A stretch of DNA of 64,000 nucleotides, taken from Amblyomma americanum (lineage: Eukaryota > Arthropoda > Arachnida > Ixodida > Ixodidae). The notes beneath the pieces are model-generated. The model worked only from the letters and a program-made list of their open reading frames with translations. It was not told the origin of the DNA and did not search any database. The stretch's first letter is position 1. Each line of letters opens with the position of its first letter. Shown here one piece after another: positions 11,201 through 22,169 of the stretch. Location of the stretch: positions 89,384,257-89,448,256 of the forward strand of contig NC_135498.1 in assembly GCF_052857255.1 (NCBI RefSeq), read 5' to 3'. Made by a program: the position numbers and the translations under genes.

Positions 11201-11736
11201 GTTCACAGCTCAGGCGTTGCCAGCTCTGCTTCCACGCTGTGTTGCGCACGCACAATGCTCAACGACGGGGTTGGAGCTCATGCTAAAGCTTCGGCCAGTT
11301 GCTGCAGCTAAAAAAATTATACAAAGATCATCAAATCTGAATTGCACGGCTAATTTAGGACAATCGACATTGATAAGATAATTGATTAAAGCCAAATTGT
11401 GCCCTTAGCGACCGTTTCTTGTACATTTTGCGCCAGCTTTAGCAGTGCTCTGCTGGTTCGCTTTCTTCTGGGCCTCAGTAAGACAGGCGTGTGTCGGACT
11501 CCACTTCTCTTGGAAGCAGTCGTTCTCCAATAACACTCGCTACCCGAGTCGGTTTTCCCCTTTCTCTGCGCTGTTCCAAGCCTGCCAAAGATGTTTTGCT
11601 CCTGCTTGCCTGTGTTTGCTAATGATTGCTTGATATTCTTTTGAAGTTCGCTCTGCTGGCGGTTCCTGACGACTGCCGCTGCCTACAATGCACCGACCGT
11701 ATGCACGCAGGCATGTCAAGCGAAATGTAGTGTCGA
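8227..11736. other. unrecognised AT-rich non-coding stretch
   Basis: 3.5 kb with no domain-bearing frame, no SINE or LINE piece, and no RNA gene that I can identify. The segment 10140-10400 has higher GC and a 90-codon frame, but nothing recognisable. The short GGTATGG-rich tract at 10075-10160 is a weak simple-sequence region. Confidence 0.5.
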
Positions 11737-12054
11737 GCCCCGCCGCGGTGGCTCAGTGGTTAGGGCGCTCGACTAGTGATCCGGAGTTCCCGGGTTCGAA
11801 CCCGACCGCGGCGGCAGCGTTTTTATGGAGGAAAAACGCTAAGGCGCCCGTGTGCTGTGCGATGTCAGTGCACGTTAAAGATCCCCAGGTGGTCGAAATT
11901 ATTCCGGAGTCCTACACTACGGCACCTCTTTCTTCATTTCTCCTTTCACTCCCTCCTTTACCCTTCCCTTACGGCGCGGTTTAGGTGTCCAACGATATAT
12001 GAGACAGATACTGCGCCATTTCCTTTCCCCCAAACACCAATTATTATTATTATT
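11737..12054 (+). repeat. SINE-A, full length
   Basis: Complete order: A box (GTGGCTCAGTGG), tRNA-like arm, B box (GGGTTCGAACC), the GCGTTTTTATGGAGGAAAAA block, GTGCTGTGCGATGTCAGTGC, a pyrimidine-rich middle, GAGACAGATACTGCGCC, and an (ATT)n tail. A and B boxes would form an internal Pol III promoter. Mobilised in trans by a LINE. Confidence 0.9.
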
Positions 12055-12390
12055 AACCACAGCTGCTTCGCGGACGCCTTTTAAAACCAACACGCTCGAA
12101 AATGCCGCACCAAGATTTGGGTGTCAAGAATCATTCAGGAATGTCTCCCAGGATTATCTTGAAACAGGCGCGTGAATTCTAGCTTGAGTGGTCATGAATG
12201 ACTGGAATTAATGGCGAGAAAAGAAAATTCCGTGATGCGCGTTAAGACAAAGGGAGGACATAGACGGCAACCATCGCAGCGAAGAAATTAAACCAGAAAT
12301 TGAAGCCTCGCATGTGATTAAGATAAACACGGGACCGTAAGCTAAGCTTCATCAGATTAATGGCATTGGCCTTGAAAATGAAAATGTTTT
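12055..12390. other. unique-looking sequence before the PLE
   Basis: No coding or repeat signal. A CTGATGA motif on the minus strand at ~12346-12352 was examined as a ribozyme core and not accepted. Confidence 0.4.
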
Positions 12391-12654
12391 CCATAATGTT
12401 AGAACAGCGCTAAGCAACAAGGACGAAGAAAGAAGGGAACACACACAAAGGCGCTGATCTTACAACTAAATTTTATTTGAAGTAAGAAGGTCAATTTATA
12501 CGTACACAAGAACTACGCACATGCGCATGGTCAAACAGAGATGTACTCATTTAAAAATGTAAATAAAAACACACCGCATCAAAGGCTCGTGCAGTTATCG
12601 CCGATATGCTATCCCATGTGCAACAGGCTCATTTCCTTGGGGGTTAGGGTTACT
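12391..12654. repeat. left arm of PLE inverted repeat
   Basis: Pairs with 13328-13587 at high identity. It carries the stop-proximal coding end (KEMSLLHMG on the minus strand) and the 3' region. Confidence 0.8.
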
Positions 12655-13457
12655 GAAGGTGTGCTGACGCAACAGCTTGTCTTTCTAATGATATGGAAGG
12701 CCTCTGCTATCTCTCTTGTACGCCGATCATTGTGCACGAACAACACTTCCGTGTCGACCAAATACGGTGTGCATTTACACGTGAAGCAATGCTTGGCTAG
12801 GTTAGTCTCTTTTTTTCTCAAGGAATTGGCGTGCTCCATGAGGCGTACATTAATACATCAGAGGGACTGACCTATGTACGTAGAACCACATGACAACGGG
12901 ATCTGGTAGATAATGCCAGTCCTGCACTGGACATATTGATTGACATGGTTGATGTTACACACTTTCCTCTTTCTATGTCCTTCCATTTTTCTTTGTACTG
13001 CGGCCCCTAATTTACATAGTTTATTAGGAGCTGAAAAAAGAACATTAACTCCGTACTTAGCCGCCACTTTTTTAAAACGGTGCGACAGGTTGTGAACATA
13101 TGGCATGACAGTCACTCTCTTCCTTTCTTTTCGACTAGACTGCACATATGAGGTGCGCTCAGAGGACTTCATCGCATTTAATACTTTATCAGCACTTCAC
13201 ACAGTAACCGATTCCGGGTATCCTGCTTCCCTGCACTTGCGCACTTGGGCTAGGAGGCTGCTGCTCATTTGATGAAGGCATGATTTGTTTACTGCCATAG
13301 TTAAACAACTAGTAACAATTCCAGCATTCACCAACCTCCAAGGAAATGAGCCTGTTGCACAGGGGATAGCATATCGGCGATAACTGCACGAGCCTTTGAT
13401 GCGGTGTGTTTTTATTTGCATTTTTAAATGAGTACATCTCTGTCTGACCATGCGCAT
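12609..13457 (-). pseudogene. PLE GIY-YIG endonuclease pseudogene
   Basis: Three adjoining minus-strand frames: 13457-13197 (linker before the nuclease, VNKSCLHQMSSSLL), 13172-12858 (VMPYVHNLSHRFKKVAAKYG, SAPNKLCKLG, then GIIYQIPLSCGSTYIGQSL, the GIY-YIG core), and 12839-12609 (the nuclease C-terminus, DRRTREIAEAF with the conserved Glu). Stops between the frames break the protein. The first frame lies partly in the inverted arm. Confidence 0.75.
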
Positions 13458-13587
13458 GTGAGTAGTTTTTGTGTACGTATAAATTGACCTGCTTACTTCA
13501 AATAAAATTTAGTTGTAAGATCAGCACCTTTGTGTGTGTTCCCTTCTTTCTTCGCCCTTGTTGCTTAGCGCTGTTTTAGCATTATGG
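13328..13587. repeat. right arm of PLE inverted repeat
   Basis: Inverted copy of 12391-12654. Differences are scattered substitutions and small indels, so the arms have diverged since insertion. Confidence 0.8.
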
Positions 13588-13814
13588 AGCATTTAAAACT
13601 CGCCCAATCTGCCGTTCTTCTACAAAATGTTTTCGTACTTGTTATTCGTCGAAAAAAAACGAAGTCGGTTTCAAAGCACAGGAGAATACCTATATTGCTG
13701 GAGGCATATGAAAAGAAAGAAGGATCTGGAGTACTAAACGTGAACCGTGTCTACAGTCGTGTGGCTATCAAAGCCTGTCCGCTTTTAAGGCAGTTAAACC
13801 GCCCGAAATTGCAG

Positions 13815-14230
13815 AAAGTAGTTGTAGTGGTAGTGGTTTTATTAAAAATAATAGCAAAAAGGAAGGAAAAGATTTTTACTAGCCCCGGCATCTGCCATCG
13901 AAGCTGAAGCACCTGAGCTGGGGCAGCGGAAATAAAGGATAGCAGGCAGAATGGAGAAATGAAATGAAAGAAGTGAGGGGACAGATGCAGAAAGAGTTTG
14001 CCTTACTTTTTCAGCCATCACGACTTCCGCACATTTAACGCGACTAGGCAGGTTTTGTTACCAAAGGGCCGCAGCCTCCGGACTAAAAGCCGACGCTGTC
14101 ATCTGGGCAGGCAGGTGGCGGCTGTGAAAGATAAAGTGTGAGGTGGATTCGTTGTGCAGAGTAGGCAGCAGAACCTAAGGAGGTTGCGCTGCACATTTCG
14201 CAGGTGCCTAACAGACCGTGTGCTTATGAT
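13815..14230 (-). mobile_element. LINE F1, 3' end fragment
   Basis: Starts with GTAGTGGTAGTGGTTTTATT, the reverse complement of the F1 tail at 39440-39473. It continues through the GGCAGCGGAAATAAAGGATAGCAGGCAGAA block shared with 5620-5660 and 39350-39380. The inner part may hold the decayed C-terminal Cys cluster. Confidence 0.75.
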
Positions 14231-14379
14231 GGATTGCATGCCAGCTATGCCGGCAGCTTTGGAAGAATGTCGTAAAACAGAAGTTTATAAAAGAAAAGAA
14301 CAAAGTGTCACTACTGTCAGTTAAAATCACAATGAACGCAGAGTTGCACTAGGTGATTCCTCGCAAAATCTATAAGTGC

Positions 14380-15265
14380 GCCCTCGACCTCCCCATAGAC
14401 GATGTTAAATCAACGGTTCGTTGATCTCGGGATGAAAAACACCTTTGCGGAGCTACGCGAGGCGCACTTAAACAACCAATACTCGCGGTTGAACAAATCC
14501 TCAGCAGGAAAAAGCCTCCCAAACCGCCTACACATTGCCTATAAAGCGCATGCGGAGGATAGGACCACTGTTGCAGAGGACTGGCGCCACCCACTACAGG
14601 TCCGACCTCTGCCACAGAACACGATGAAGGAGACTCAGAAGGGCCACCGAACAGCGCGTGCGACGGCCCTTAGCGACGCAGCGGCTCTCGCTACAGGGCC
14701 TTCTACACGAATGCCGCTGGCCCACATTACAGGGGATGATATTCGGCCGCAGTAATCCATCAGAACACGTACGTTCAGGGACTCACTTTCCGTGCCCCAA
14801 ACATTGCACACGCGCCCCAAAGTTTTACATAGATGCGAGTACCAGGATCGCCCGGACACACGTGTTGTCACCTGGACCCCAGCACAATGTGAGACTAGAG
14901 AGAAACGAGGCTGAAGAATCCTCAGCCCGCGCGTTCAACCACCGGGTATCGCTTCGACACTCGCCGCCTGAGGTATCAGAACCTAACCCGGTTATCACTT
15001 ACGAACAAACTATTAAATTATATCGAACACAGCATAGCCACTTTCATCCCCCTGCGAAAGGGCTAGCTAAAAGCGAGGAGCGTTATCTGATTTGCTCCTT
15101 CCCTGGTCTCTCGGGCCCGAGCTACCGGGAAAGCCACACCGGTCCTGGACTAGGGGCTCCTCCTATTATTTCTAAGGGGTCGGCCCTTAAGGTCAGTTGC
15201 CACTCTCCCTTGTGGACACCAATTAATACATATTTTTCACAACCACCACCGACCCAAAGCTAGAT
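14380..15265 (+). pseudogene. LINE family F3 fragment (RT-RNase H linker and decayed RNase H)
   Basis: Frame 14402-14755 gives RFVDLGMKNTFAELREAH and PLPQNTMKETQKGHRTARA, collinear with the F3 copy at 51790-50924 (MGVHNTLAELTEAH, PLPKNMHPEHHTARRAARA). Frame 14658-15263 follows, with KFYIDAS (RNase H Asp) and LERNEAEESSARAF (the end block). The middle acidic residues are missing, consistent with an internal deletion. Degraded. Confidence 0.7.
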
Positions 15266-16602
15266 ATTGCGAAAACTAAATGCAATAGAAATGCACCTAC
15301 CATCCGAATCAGGCGACCTTTCCTTTGCAGCATTTGTCACCTCACAGTCTCACTCTGTATAAGAAGCTTTGGAACCATTCTGTCACCAGATCGACGTTCA
15401 TAAGCCCTAATGGGGATAGTTGGTATGTATTCGCGGTCACAACGTGCCAGAGAAACCAAGAAACCGCGAAGAGCTTGCGTCATCTTGGTCACTCCTTGGT
15501 CTTCGTCTTTGTAGCGCTTCTTGATTTGTAACTTGGCGGATGTGGACGAGTTATTTTCTGCATGGATTGCAGGTATTAAGTAGAAAAGCATGTAGCCGTA
15601 TTGCTGTAGGAACCACAATAATATTGAAAGTGTCACATGAACTTAAAGAAATGTTATCATAACACATCGTCCTTGTTGCACATGGCGGTCGGGAACGTTA
15701 CCGAAGATAACATGGCACATGCCACAGTGTTCTGCAGATTGGGTTTGCAGTTGGGTGTATCCTATTGGTGCATGTACGAAGAAAACGGAGGGTATTCAAG
15801 AGGAGAATCGCGTGATCCAGAAAGAAAAGGGCTAAACCTGATTGGACACAACGTAGTGAATTATTTTTTATACGAGCGCAGCAACCTCAATAATATCGCT
15901 TGCGTTTTTGCAGAACCGGAAGGCGCAGATTTATAGAAATGGTGCGTGATGTTTGTTTTAAAAAGGCGCTTGAATACATTCTGCCAATCACACGGGTGGC
16001 TGACGTCATGCGCTATGCAGAACACCATCTTGCCTCTACATGTGCTGTTTTCATGCCGCCTCACCGCATGTGTGGAACGCAGGTGCGCAACAACGTAGGG
16101 ACAGGAAATTCTTGGAGTAAATCCTAGCATATGCTATTCACAACACTACGTACGGCTGGTTCACGAACAATGCCACCTAGCACCGGTGCTTTATACACGT
16201 CATCTGCTGAGATCCTCCTTTTGCATTTAATTTTTGGGTTGTTATTTACCATAATGTGCCATGAGTGTATGTAAAAGTTGTGGTGATGCAAGCCTGAAAG
16301 AATACGTAAAAGCCTAATAGCCCACCAGAAACGAAGCTCAGCTATTCTTTAGTGTCCCATTTTTAAAGTGGAGTTTCTTCACGTGTGCACCAGCAGTGGA
16401 GTGTTAAGGACCTAACGGGTGGAGGGTCAACGTCGATAAAGATGAAACACTGCGTGTCAGCACGATATCTAAGTAAGCCTTACTGCAGTAAATAGTGAAG
16501 TAACTACTGGAGGAAGTTTTTTTTGTTGCAGCTTTGAGAACCGCTTTGCATGGGTAATAAATCGAGCGGTGCAATTTCTCCTTGGGTTCGTCAGCAGTGC
16601 GA
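15266..16602. other. no recognisable feature
   Basis: About 1.3 kb of mixed-composition sequence. Frames up to 99 codons have no recognisable motifs and no partner elsewhere in the window. Confidence 0.4.
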
Positions 16603-16612
16603 TGCCATCTGA

Positions 16613-16920
16613 ATAATAATAATTGGTTTTTAGGGAAAGGAAATGGCGCAGTATCTGTCTCATATATCTTTGGACACCTGAACCGCGTCGTAAGGGAAGG
16701 GACAAAGGAGGGAGTGAAAGAAAGTAAGAATAGGTGCTGTAATGGAGGGCTCCGGAATAATTTCGACCACCTGGGGATCTTTAACGTGCACTGACATCGC
16801 ACAGCACACGGGCGCCTTAGCGTTTTTCCTCCATAAAAACGCAGCCGCCGCGGTCGGGTTCGAACCCGGGAACTCCGGATCAGTAGTCGAGCGCCCTATC
16901 CACTGAGCCACCGCGGCGGG
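16613..16920 (-). repeat. SINE-A, full length, with 10-bp target duplication
   Basis: Full element from the (ATT)n tail at the left to the A-box end at the right. Flanked by GCCATCTGAA at 16603-16612 and again at 16921-16930, a perfect target-site duplication typical of LINE-mediated insertion. Well preserved, so relatively recent. Confidence 0.92.
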
Positions 16921-16930
16921 GCCATCTGAA

Positions 16931-17422
16931 AATTTGAGATTTCTATCATGTCCTCCATTAGCTGTTTTCGAGACATTTCCCTTATTGACACAGAGTGCCA
17001 GGGCGGAATCATACCTGTTGGTTATCAAGCACTGCTGTAGTGAGGACCAATTTGAACAGCCTAGCCAGTAACGAAACGAAGACTTGCCAATAATCTTTAA
17101 AAAGCGGATTCAGTCATGAAGACGAACGTCTACTGCACAGCCGCATTATTTCAGTCCCTACCAACACCCCCACTTCTCCCACTCCTATATACGCGCAATC
17201 CTCGAAGCATGCCTGCCAGAAATCCACCCCAAAGTTCCTGCGCGGCTATCTTATCTTAGCCAACTATAAATTTATGCTGGATGTGGTCATGTGCTTTTAA
17301 TAATCAATTTTTCTCACTTGACTTCCCCTATTCTGTAATATATACCCTTACGCGCTTGTGAACACTCTCAAGGTTCGCATACACGCAAAACATAAATACC
17401 CACGAAAGCAGCTGATTAGACA
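16931..17422. other. no recognisable feature
   Basis: No coding, RNA or repeat signal seen. Confidence 0.4.
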
Positions 17423-17499
17423 GCCGTCGCCGTAGCTCAGTTGGTAAGAGCACCGGACGCGATATTCGGAGGTCGTGGGTTCAGATCCCACCAGCGGCA
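17423..17499 (+). pseudogene. tRNA-like sequence (tRNA pseudogene or SINE head)
   Basis: Cloverleaf-like: 6 of 7 acceptor pairs, A box TAGCTCAGTTGG, a 5-bp anticodon stem CCGGA/TTCGG, B box GGTTCAGATCC, and a T-run (TTTTTT) soon after. The anticodon loop CGCGATA lacks the universal U33 (G instead) and gives no sensible tRNA identity, so I do not call it functional. Confidence 0.6.
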
Positions 17500-17660
17500 T
17501 GGTTGTTTTTTCTGCTGCTTGATAAGTAATTTCCTTTAAAAAAAACTAATTTATTGCCACCAGATATTAAAATATAGAAACATTCCCCATGCACCTTGGT
17601 TTCGGTGACTGTTGGCTTCCTTAATATACCCTTACCTTAGGTATATATTACACGACGCAA

Positions 17661-17899
17661 ACCGCGGCGGCCGCTTTTCGTTAGAAGCGAAACGCAAAGA
17701 CGCCCGTGTGCTGTGCGATGTGAGTACACGTTAAAGATGGCTAGTGGTCTAAATAATTCCGGCGCCCTCCACTACGGCACCTCTGTCCTCCCTTCCTCTT
17801 GCACTCCCTCCTTTATCCCTTTCCTTCTGGCGCGGTTCAGATGTCCGCCGAGATGTGAGACAGATACTGCGCCATTTCCTTTCACCAAAATCAATTTTC
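17661..17899 (+). repeat. SINE-A, head-truncated
   Basis: Starts at ACCGCGGCGGCCGC, continues with GTGTGCTGTGCGATGTGAGT and the CTCCACTACGGCACCTC block, and ends at CACCAAAATCAATTTTC. Confidence 0.85.
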
Positions 17900-18443
17900 A
17901 TTTAATTTTTTTCGAGGCGAGGAGCTGCCTGATCCATTTAACGACGACGTTGTGCGGTTCGCCTTCACAGCGGGCCCAAGGAATCTGCGTCTTGCGATAG
18001 GAGGAGATATTTACGTGTAAATTGTTGAAGGAGTGTGCTTTTACACACGGTGACAGTTTAAATGTTTTAATCTAGGAGAGGCGTACAGCATGTTCATAAG
18101 CGGCAAGGGGAAACAGCTCAAGTCTTTCAACGAAGGAAAGCGCGGCGACGGTATAGGCCAGCCAAGCACTGTCCAAGCAGTACCAAGCATGACACGTTGT
18201 GAAGGACGACGGAACTGTCGAAAGTGCTCACTGCACTTGCACGGCCGGGTAAGTAAGCGATTCAGAAAGCGAAGCGCAAAGCCATAGTCCATACCTGTTA
18301 TTTTGTGTATGTGCGCACGCACGTGTAATCCGATCGTAGTTTCGAAAATGCTGCATAAATCACATCAAAAATCAGAAAAGCGCGACTGCTTGAATAGCGA
18401 CGCCTGTGTAATAAAATATGTTTGAATCTGTATGTGAAATGTG
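17900..18443. other. no recognisable feature
   Basis: A GC-richer patch (17910-18010) and a 65-codon plus-strand frame at 18090 show nothing recognisable. Confidence 0.4.
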
Positions 18444-18648
18444 CGGTTTTGAAGTCCCGAAGTAACTCAGGCAATGCGGAATGTCGTAGTGAAGGGCTTC
18501 GATTAATTCATATTACCTAAGGTTCTTCGACGAGCACTCGGGAGTTTTTGTAGTTCGCCTCCAAAACACAGCCGTCGTGGCCGGGATCGAACTCCGGACC
18601 TTGGTATCATCCAACGAACGGTAAAGCAACTAAGTCAGCGCTGCGAGG
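18444..18648 (-). repeat. SINE-B-like, old copy
   Basis: TTTTGAAGTCCCGAAGTAAC, GTCGTAGTGAAGGGCTTCG and GGCCGGGATCGAACTCC align with SINE-B tail, middle and B-box blocks, but divergence is high in the centre. Confidence 0.6.
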
Positions 18649-19375
18649 TGAGAGCAGCTCAGGGATTTTTTTTTAATAGGCCGCATCTTTTACTCTACAT
18701 TTCTGCGTAAAAACAGTGCATTAATTCTAAGTAAAGCGTGTTGTGCAAATAAAAATTGTGGTCCTATGCTGTAATTTTCTGTTGTACAAATCTCTTCCAC
18801 ATTTTTGATTGCCACATTTATCAGCATTCTTTGTACACTCCTTAATGTTTAAAGCCTTTTTCAATGAAACTTTCAGCCTTGTAGAATGCTGTACGCACGT
18901 GGCTGCACTGTTGTTTAGTGTCGAGACATATGTTCAGTATGGCCTAACAACCCACCTCTAGTCGACGTTGCATGCAAATGGATTGAGGCATCGAAAGGAG
19001 GCAAAGTAAGTTTCTGCCTTTATTCTGGAACTGCTTGTGTTCTGCTTCTGTTCTGGCAAAGTAGTAACTAAGCACTCAACTTTTCGTAAGCAGCACCAGT
19101 CCCCAAAATCGAATTTTTCAAGCAGAAAATAGGCCGTGCACCATCTCAAGCCAGCAAAACGCACGACCACACAGTACCTACTTTCATAGATGAGCAAGTG
19201 TCCAGCTTTCTGCACCAAGTGTGTGTAAGGAACACAGACTGATTTTCAGCGCATAGGAGAAAAAATTGTATTCTAATCTTGTAACACTTGAAAGGGCTCC
19301 AGTGTTTACCCTGCTGCAAAGAATAAGATGCGACCGCGTCACAAGTAGGGTACTAATTCATTTACTGTTTTGCAG

Positions 19376-20030
19376 GAAATTGCATCAAACACTTTGCTCC
19401 TGACTTCCTGACAGACACTGAGGAGACTGACTATTCTCCTGAGACAACTGCCCAGGATTCTGTACCATCAGCCAAGGGGGTAGCAGCTATCCGTAAAACG
19501 GCCTGTTGGGGAACTCTACCCAGGATACTGACATGAACACGGTCATAAAAGTGCAGCTGACAGCTGATTGCTGCAGGCAATTTGAGGAGTCAACTCATAG
19601 CCAGGCAAAGTCGCTGAGATGGATAAAACAACGCCGAAGCAGAATTACGGCCTCTGTATTGAACCACATGGCAGCATGCAGAACTGACGCAGCAAGCCGT
19701 GTTGCGGAAATTATGCGGTATATAAAACCCCCTCAAGTTTCCAACTTGCGGTGAAGCTCTGAAACAGATTAAAATGCTAAGCAAGCATTCTTCGAGCTCG
19801 GTTCGCCAAAAGACTTGAACTTTATTCTTAGAGACTGTGGGCTTTTTATTGCAGGAAGCATGCATTTGATTAGTGCATCTCAACAAGCTATAGTGCCTTG
19901 TGCATGCTGTGCACAGTCAGTGCTGGAAGTAAAATATCCTGCAACAATGAAAGGCGCTTCACTCACAAAGGGTTGCACTAAACTTGCATATCTAACTGAA
20001 TGCTTGCTTCTCGGACATAATCATGCATAA
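19376..20030 (+). pseudogene. YqaJ-like exonuclease pseudogene
   Basis: Frame from 19506 with stops at 19752-19754 (TGA) and 19770-19772 (TAA), then open again to 20030 in the same frame. Motifs in order: WIKQRRSRITAS (the R..R.TAS opening of YqaJ), CGLFIAGSMHLISASQQAIV (normally ...ASPDG; the catalytic Asp is lost), and CACCAQSVLEVKYPATMKG (the ExK ...LEVKCP strand, retained). A good splice acceptor (TTTACTGTTTTGCAG) ends at 19375, and a GTAAGT donor at 19006 follows a CKW...GGK stretch that could be part of a SWIM zinc finger; that part is weak. Confidence 0.6.
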
Positions 20031-20876
20031 TATATGCCGGTGCAGGCCCAAATGTTTGTGGTGTTCACAGGATGTTCACCGGCAAGAGAAATAATAGCCT
20101 TTGACGAGATCTTTTGGGCGCATGCTAAAGGTAAGAGAAAGTTTTTTCTTTCAACCACATATTCGCCGAGCTGCAATCGATGGACATCTTCAACAAATTG
20201 AACGCGCAAAGAAAACGTGTTACTGACAAGGCACAAAATGGGGAAAGTTGTTTAACGATGACTTTTTCAAGAAATATTTCACTTAAAGTGTGCAAAACCT
20301 GGGCGCACACCCAGGCCGTGGGCTTGCAACGCTTGTCGAGGAATTGGTCACAATGATTAACGAACGGAGAATTTTCGTATTGCAGTCTCCCTTCACCTCA
20401 TGCAACGTACTTCTCTGACCTGAAGGATTAAGCAGGTTTTCTGTTCTTTGAAACCAGTGATGTGCCGAAGTCTGAACGCACTGGCGGGCTGCCATGCTCC
20501 TCTGTGCTATGAAACCAGGTGACACAGCACTATGTCTTTAATAGTCTTGAAAGTTATGTCTGTTTCAAAGTGAACTTTTTATGGCAGCTTTTCATGCTAC
20601 AACTCCTCGGCTTAGCAGAGAGATGCAAGAGATTTAACCTTTATGTATGTTGGGCAGATACACTGCGAGTACAGTGTAGCAGATAATGTGTGCAATAAAA
20701 ACTACTTGCAATAACTTCGTGCGCATGAATACACATCATTACATGCCGTTCATCAGTGCGTTGTTTCTGTCCATCTTTTTGCACAGCAGCATCATAGCAC
20801 CTTGATATAAGCCGAATGCACCCTTAAGGTTGTTGATGATCGGAGTTTGCAGAATAAATAATGCAATGCATACTCC

Positions 20877-22162
20877 CTAAACTTTGTCAATGGTTGTAAA
20901 GTTTATGTCGCCGCTCCTCAGAAAGATCAGTGGGAAAACAGTTTGGAAAATCCGGATAACTGTCAGTCTTTCTATTGCCCTTTCGACATGGATGCGTACT
21001 CTAGATAGTTTCCTTGACGTTGTAACTTCAGCACCTGGTAGTTGGGCACGATTCTTGGGCAGGGATGGAATCAGTAGTGTCGCGCCTCGTGCAGCAAATA
21101 TGTAATTGCATCGAAATCCTTGGTCAACCAGGAAAACGTCCCCTTCCGTAACCTTGTCTGGAAGGCCACTAAACAAATTAACTTCCTTGCTAGATATCCT
21201 TTCTCCCCTTGCTTTCGACACAAACGTTATGGCTTTTGAAGGCTATGTCACGACAAGTAGCTTCCCCGTATTGTGGTGCTTGTAACTGGAGTATGTCTGG
21301 CTACTTCCAGTCATTACCAGCGACATTTGTATAAATATCTCCGTGCAGTCAATGATTCCCGCGAGATCATCAAAGAGAGTGTCATGAAATGCTGCTGGCC
21401 CATCGGCTTCAAGCTCCCGCCGAGATGGCCAGACAATGAACCGCATCAGGTTGGCGGCGAGATCGAACATCCAGTCACGTATGAAAAATATCACTCCCAG
21501 TCAGTTTGAAATACCAAATCGGCACGCCACGTCTTAAGTGAGCAGGCCCAAACACAACCTCATGAGGACAAGGATTAATTGTGTTTCTGGATCATGGCAT
21601 GTTGCAGACGGCTGCTACGTCGACAGCACTGACTGCAAGAATGCAGAGAACATAGCTGCAGCCACGAACCCTGTGTAAAACTTCAGAGTTTTCATTGTCT
21701 GCGTTACCTCATCTTTGGTTATCCCAGCATTATTCGCTGGCTTATTCTCAAGCTCAACAACTTTTTGATTTGCTGCTGACGGATCTTGCTCTAGGCAAGC
21801 CGAACGCTGCCTTAGTGCTTCATTTTCTTTAATTAAGTCTGACACAACTTGCATGCTGGGAGTGGTTTTTGTCTTCATATTACACTTTTCTTCAATGCAG
21901 ACATCTGAACTTACAGATGGGGCAGTATGGCAGACATCTGTTCCTGTATCACTTGTGTCTAGTTGAGAAGTGCATAACACTTGTCCGGAATCAGATCCAT
22001 TAGGCCCGGTAGCACATGTAGCAGGTATGCATGCTTAGTTCAGTGCTTCTTTTCGTTCACCACGTTGAAATCTGGCGATTTTTTGGACAATGTTTCCTGG
22101 ATCACGATAAGGAAAGACAGATGGTACGTAGTCTGGATGTGTAGGTTCATTTAATGGTCGTC
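20877..22162 (-). pseudogene. THAP-domain DDE_Tnp_4 transposase pseudogene
   Basis: One reading frame persists from 22163 to 20877 with no frameshift but five in-frame stops (22035-22037, 21615-21617, 21534-21536, 21501-21503, 21243-21245). It begins with a THAP C-terminal block (HPDYVPSVFPYRDPG) just after a TTTGTTTTATAG splice acceptor, then a coiled coil (LIKENEALRQRSACLEQD), a helix-turn-helix-like region, and the nuclease core: GIIDCTEIFIQ (Asp 1), YSSYKHHNT, FLVDQGFR (Asp 2), RIHVERAIERL (Glu). The D-D-E triad is intact. The upstream exon with the THAP Cys residues was not found. Confidence 0.75.
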
Positions 22163-22169
22163 CTATAAA

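Larger units (their letters stand above)
12391..13587 (-). mobile_element. Penelope-like element with inverted terminal copies
   Basis: Bounded by CCATAATG at 12391 and its complement CATTATGG ending 13587. About 260 bp at each end are inverted copies, including AGCGCTAAGCAACAAGG and ACACACCGCATCAAAGG. Between them is the minus-strand GIY-YIG portion of a PLE; the RT is missing. The repeated segment is the end of the coding region plus the 3' region, as expected for PLE pseudo-LTRs in inverted orientation. Confidence 0.8.
18900..22165. mobile_element. ISL2EU-like DNA transposon remnant (YqaJ nuclease + THAP/DDE transposase, convergent)
   Basis: A plus-strand YqaJ-type nuclease pseudogene (19376-20030) and a minus-strand THAP-domain/DDE_Tnp_4 transposase pseudogene (22162-20877) converge on a ~850-bp non-coding centre. 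From general knowledge, ISL2EU transposons pair a transposase of this type with a YqaJ nuclease. Terminal inverted repeats were not located by eye, so the limits are approximate and the superfamily call is inference. Confidence 0.6.

Noticed and set aside
12320..12360. Possible hammerhead ribozyme (CTGATGA on the minus strand) beside the PLE end
   Set aside because: Hammerhead ribozymes are known in PLEs, but the required GAAA core after stem II is absent and stem III is not convincing.
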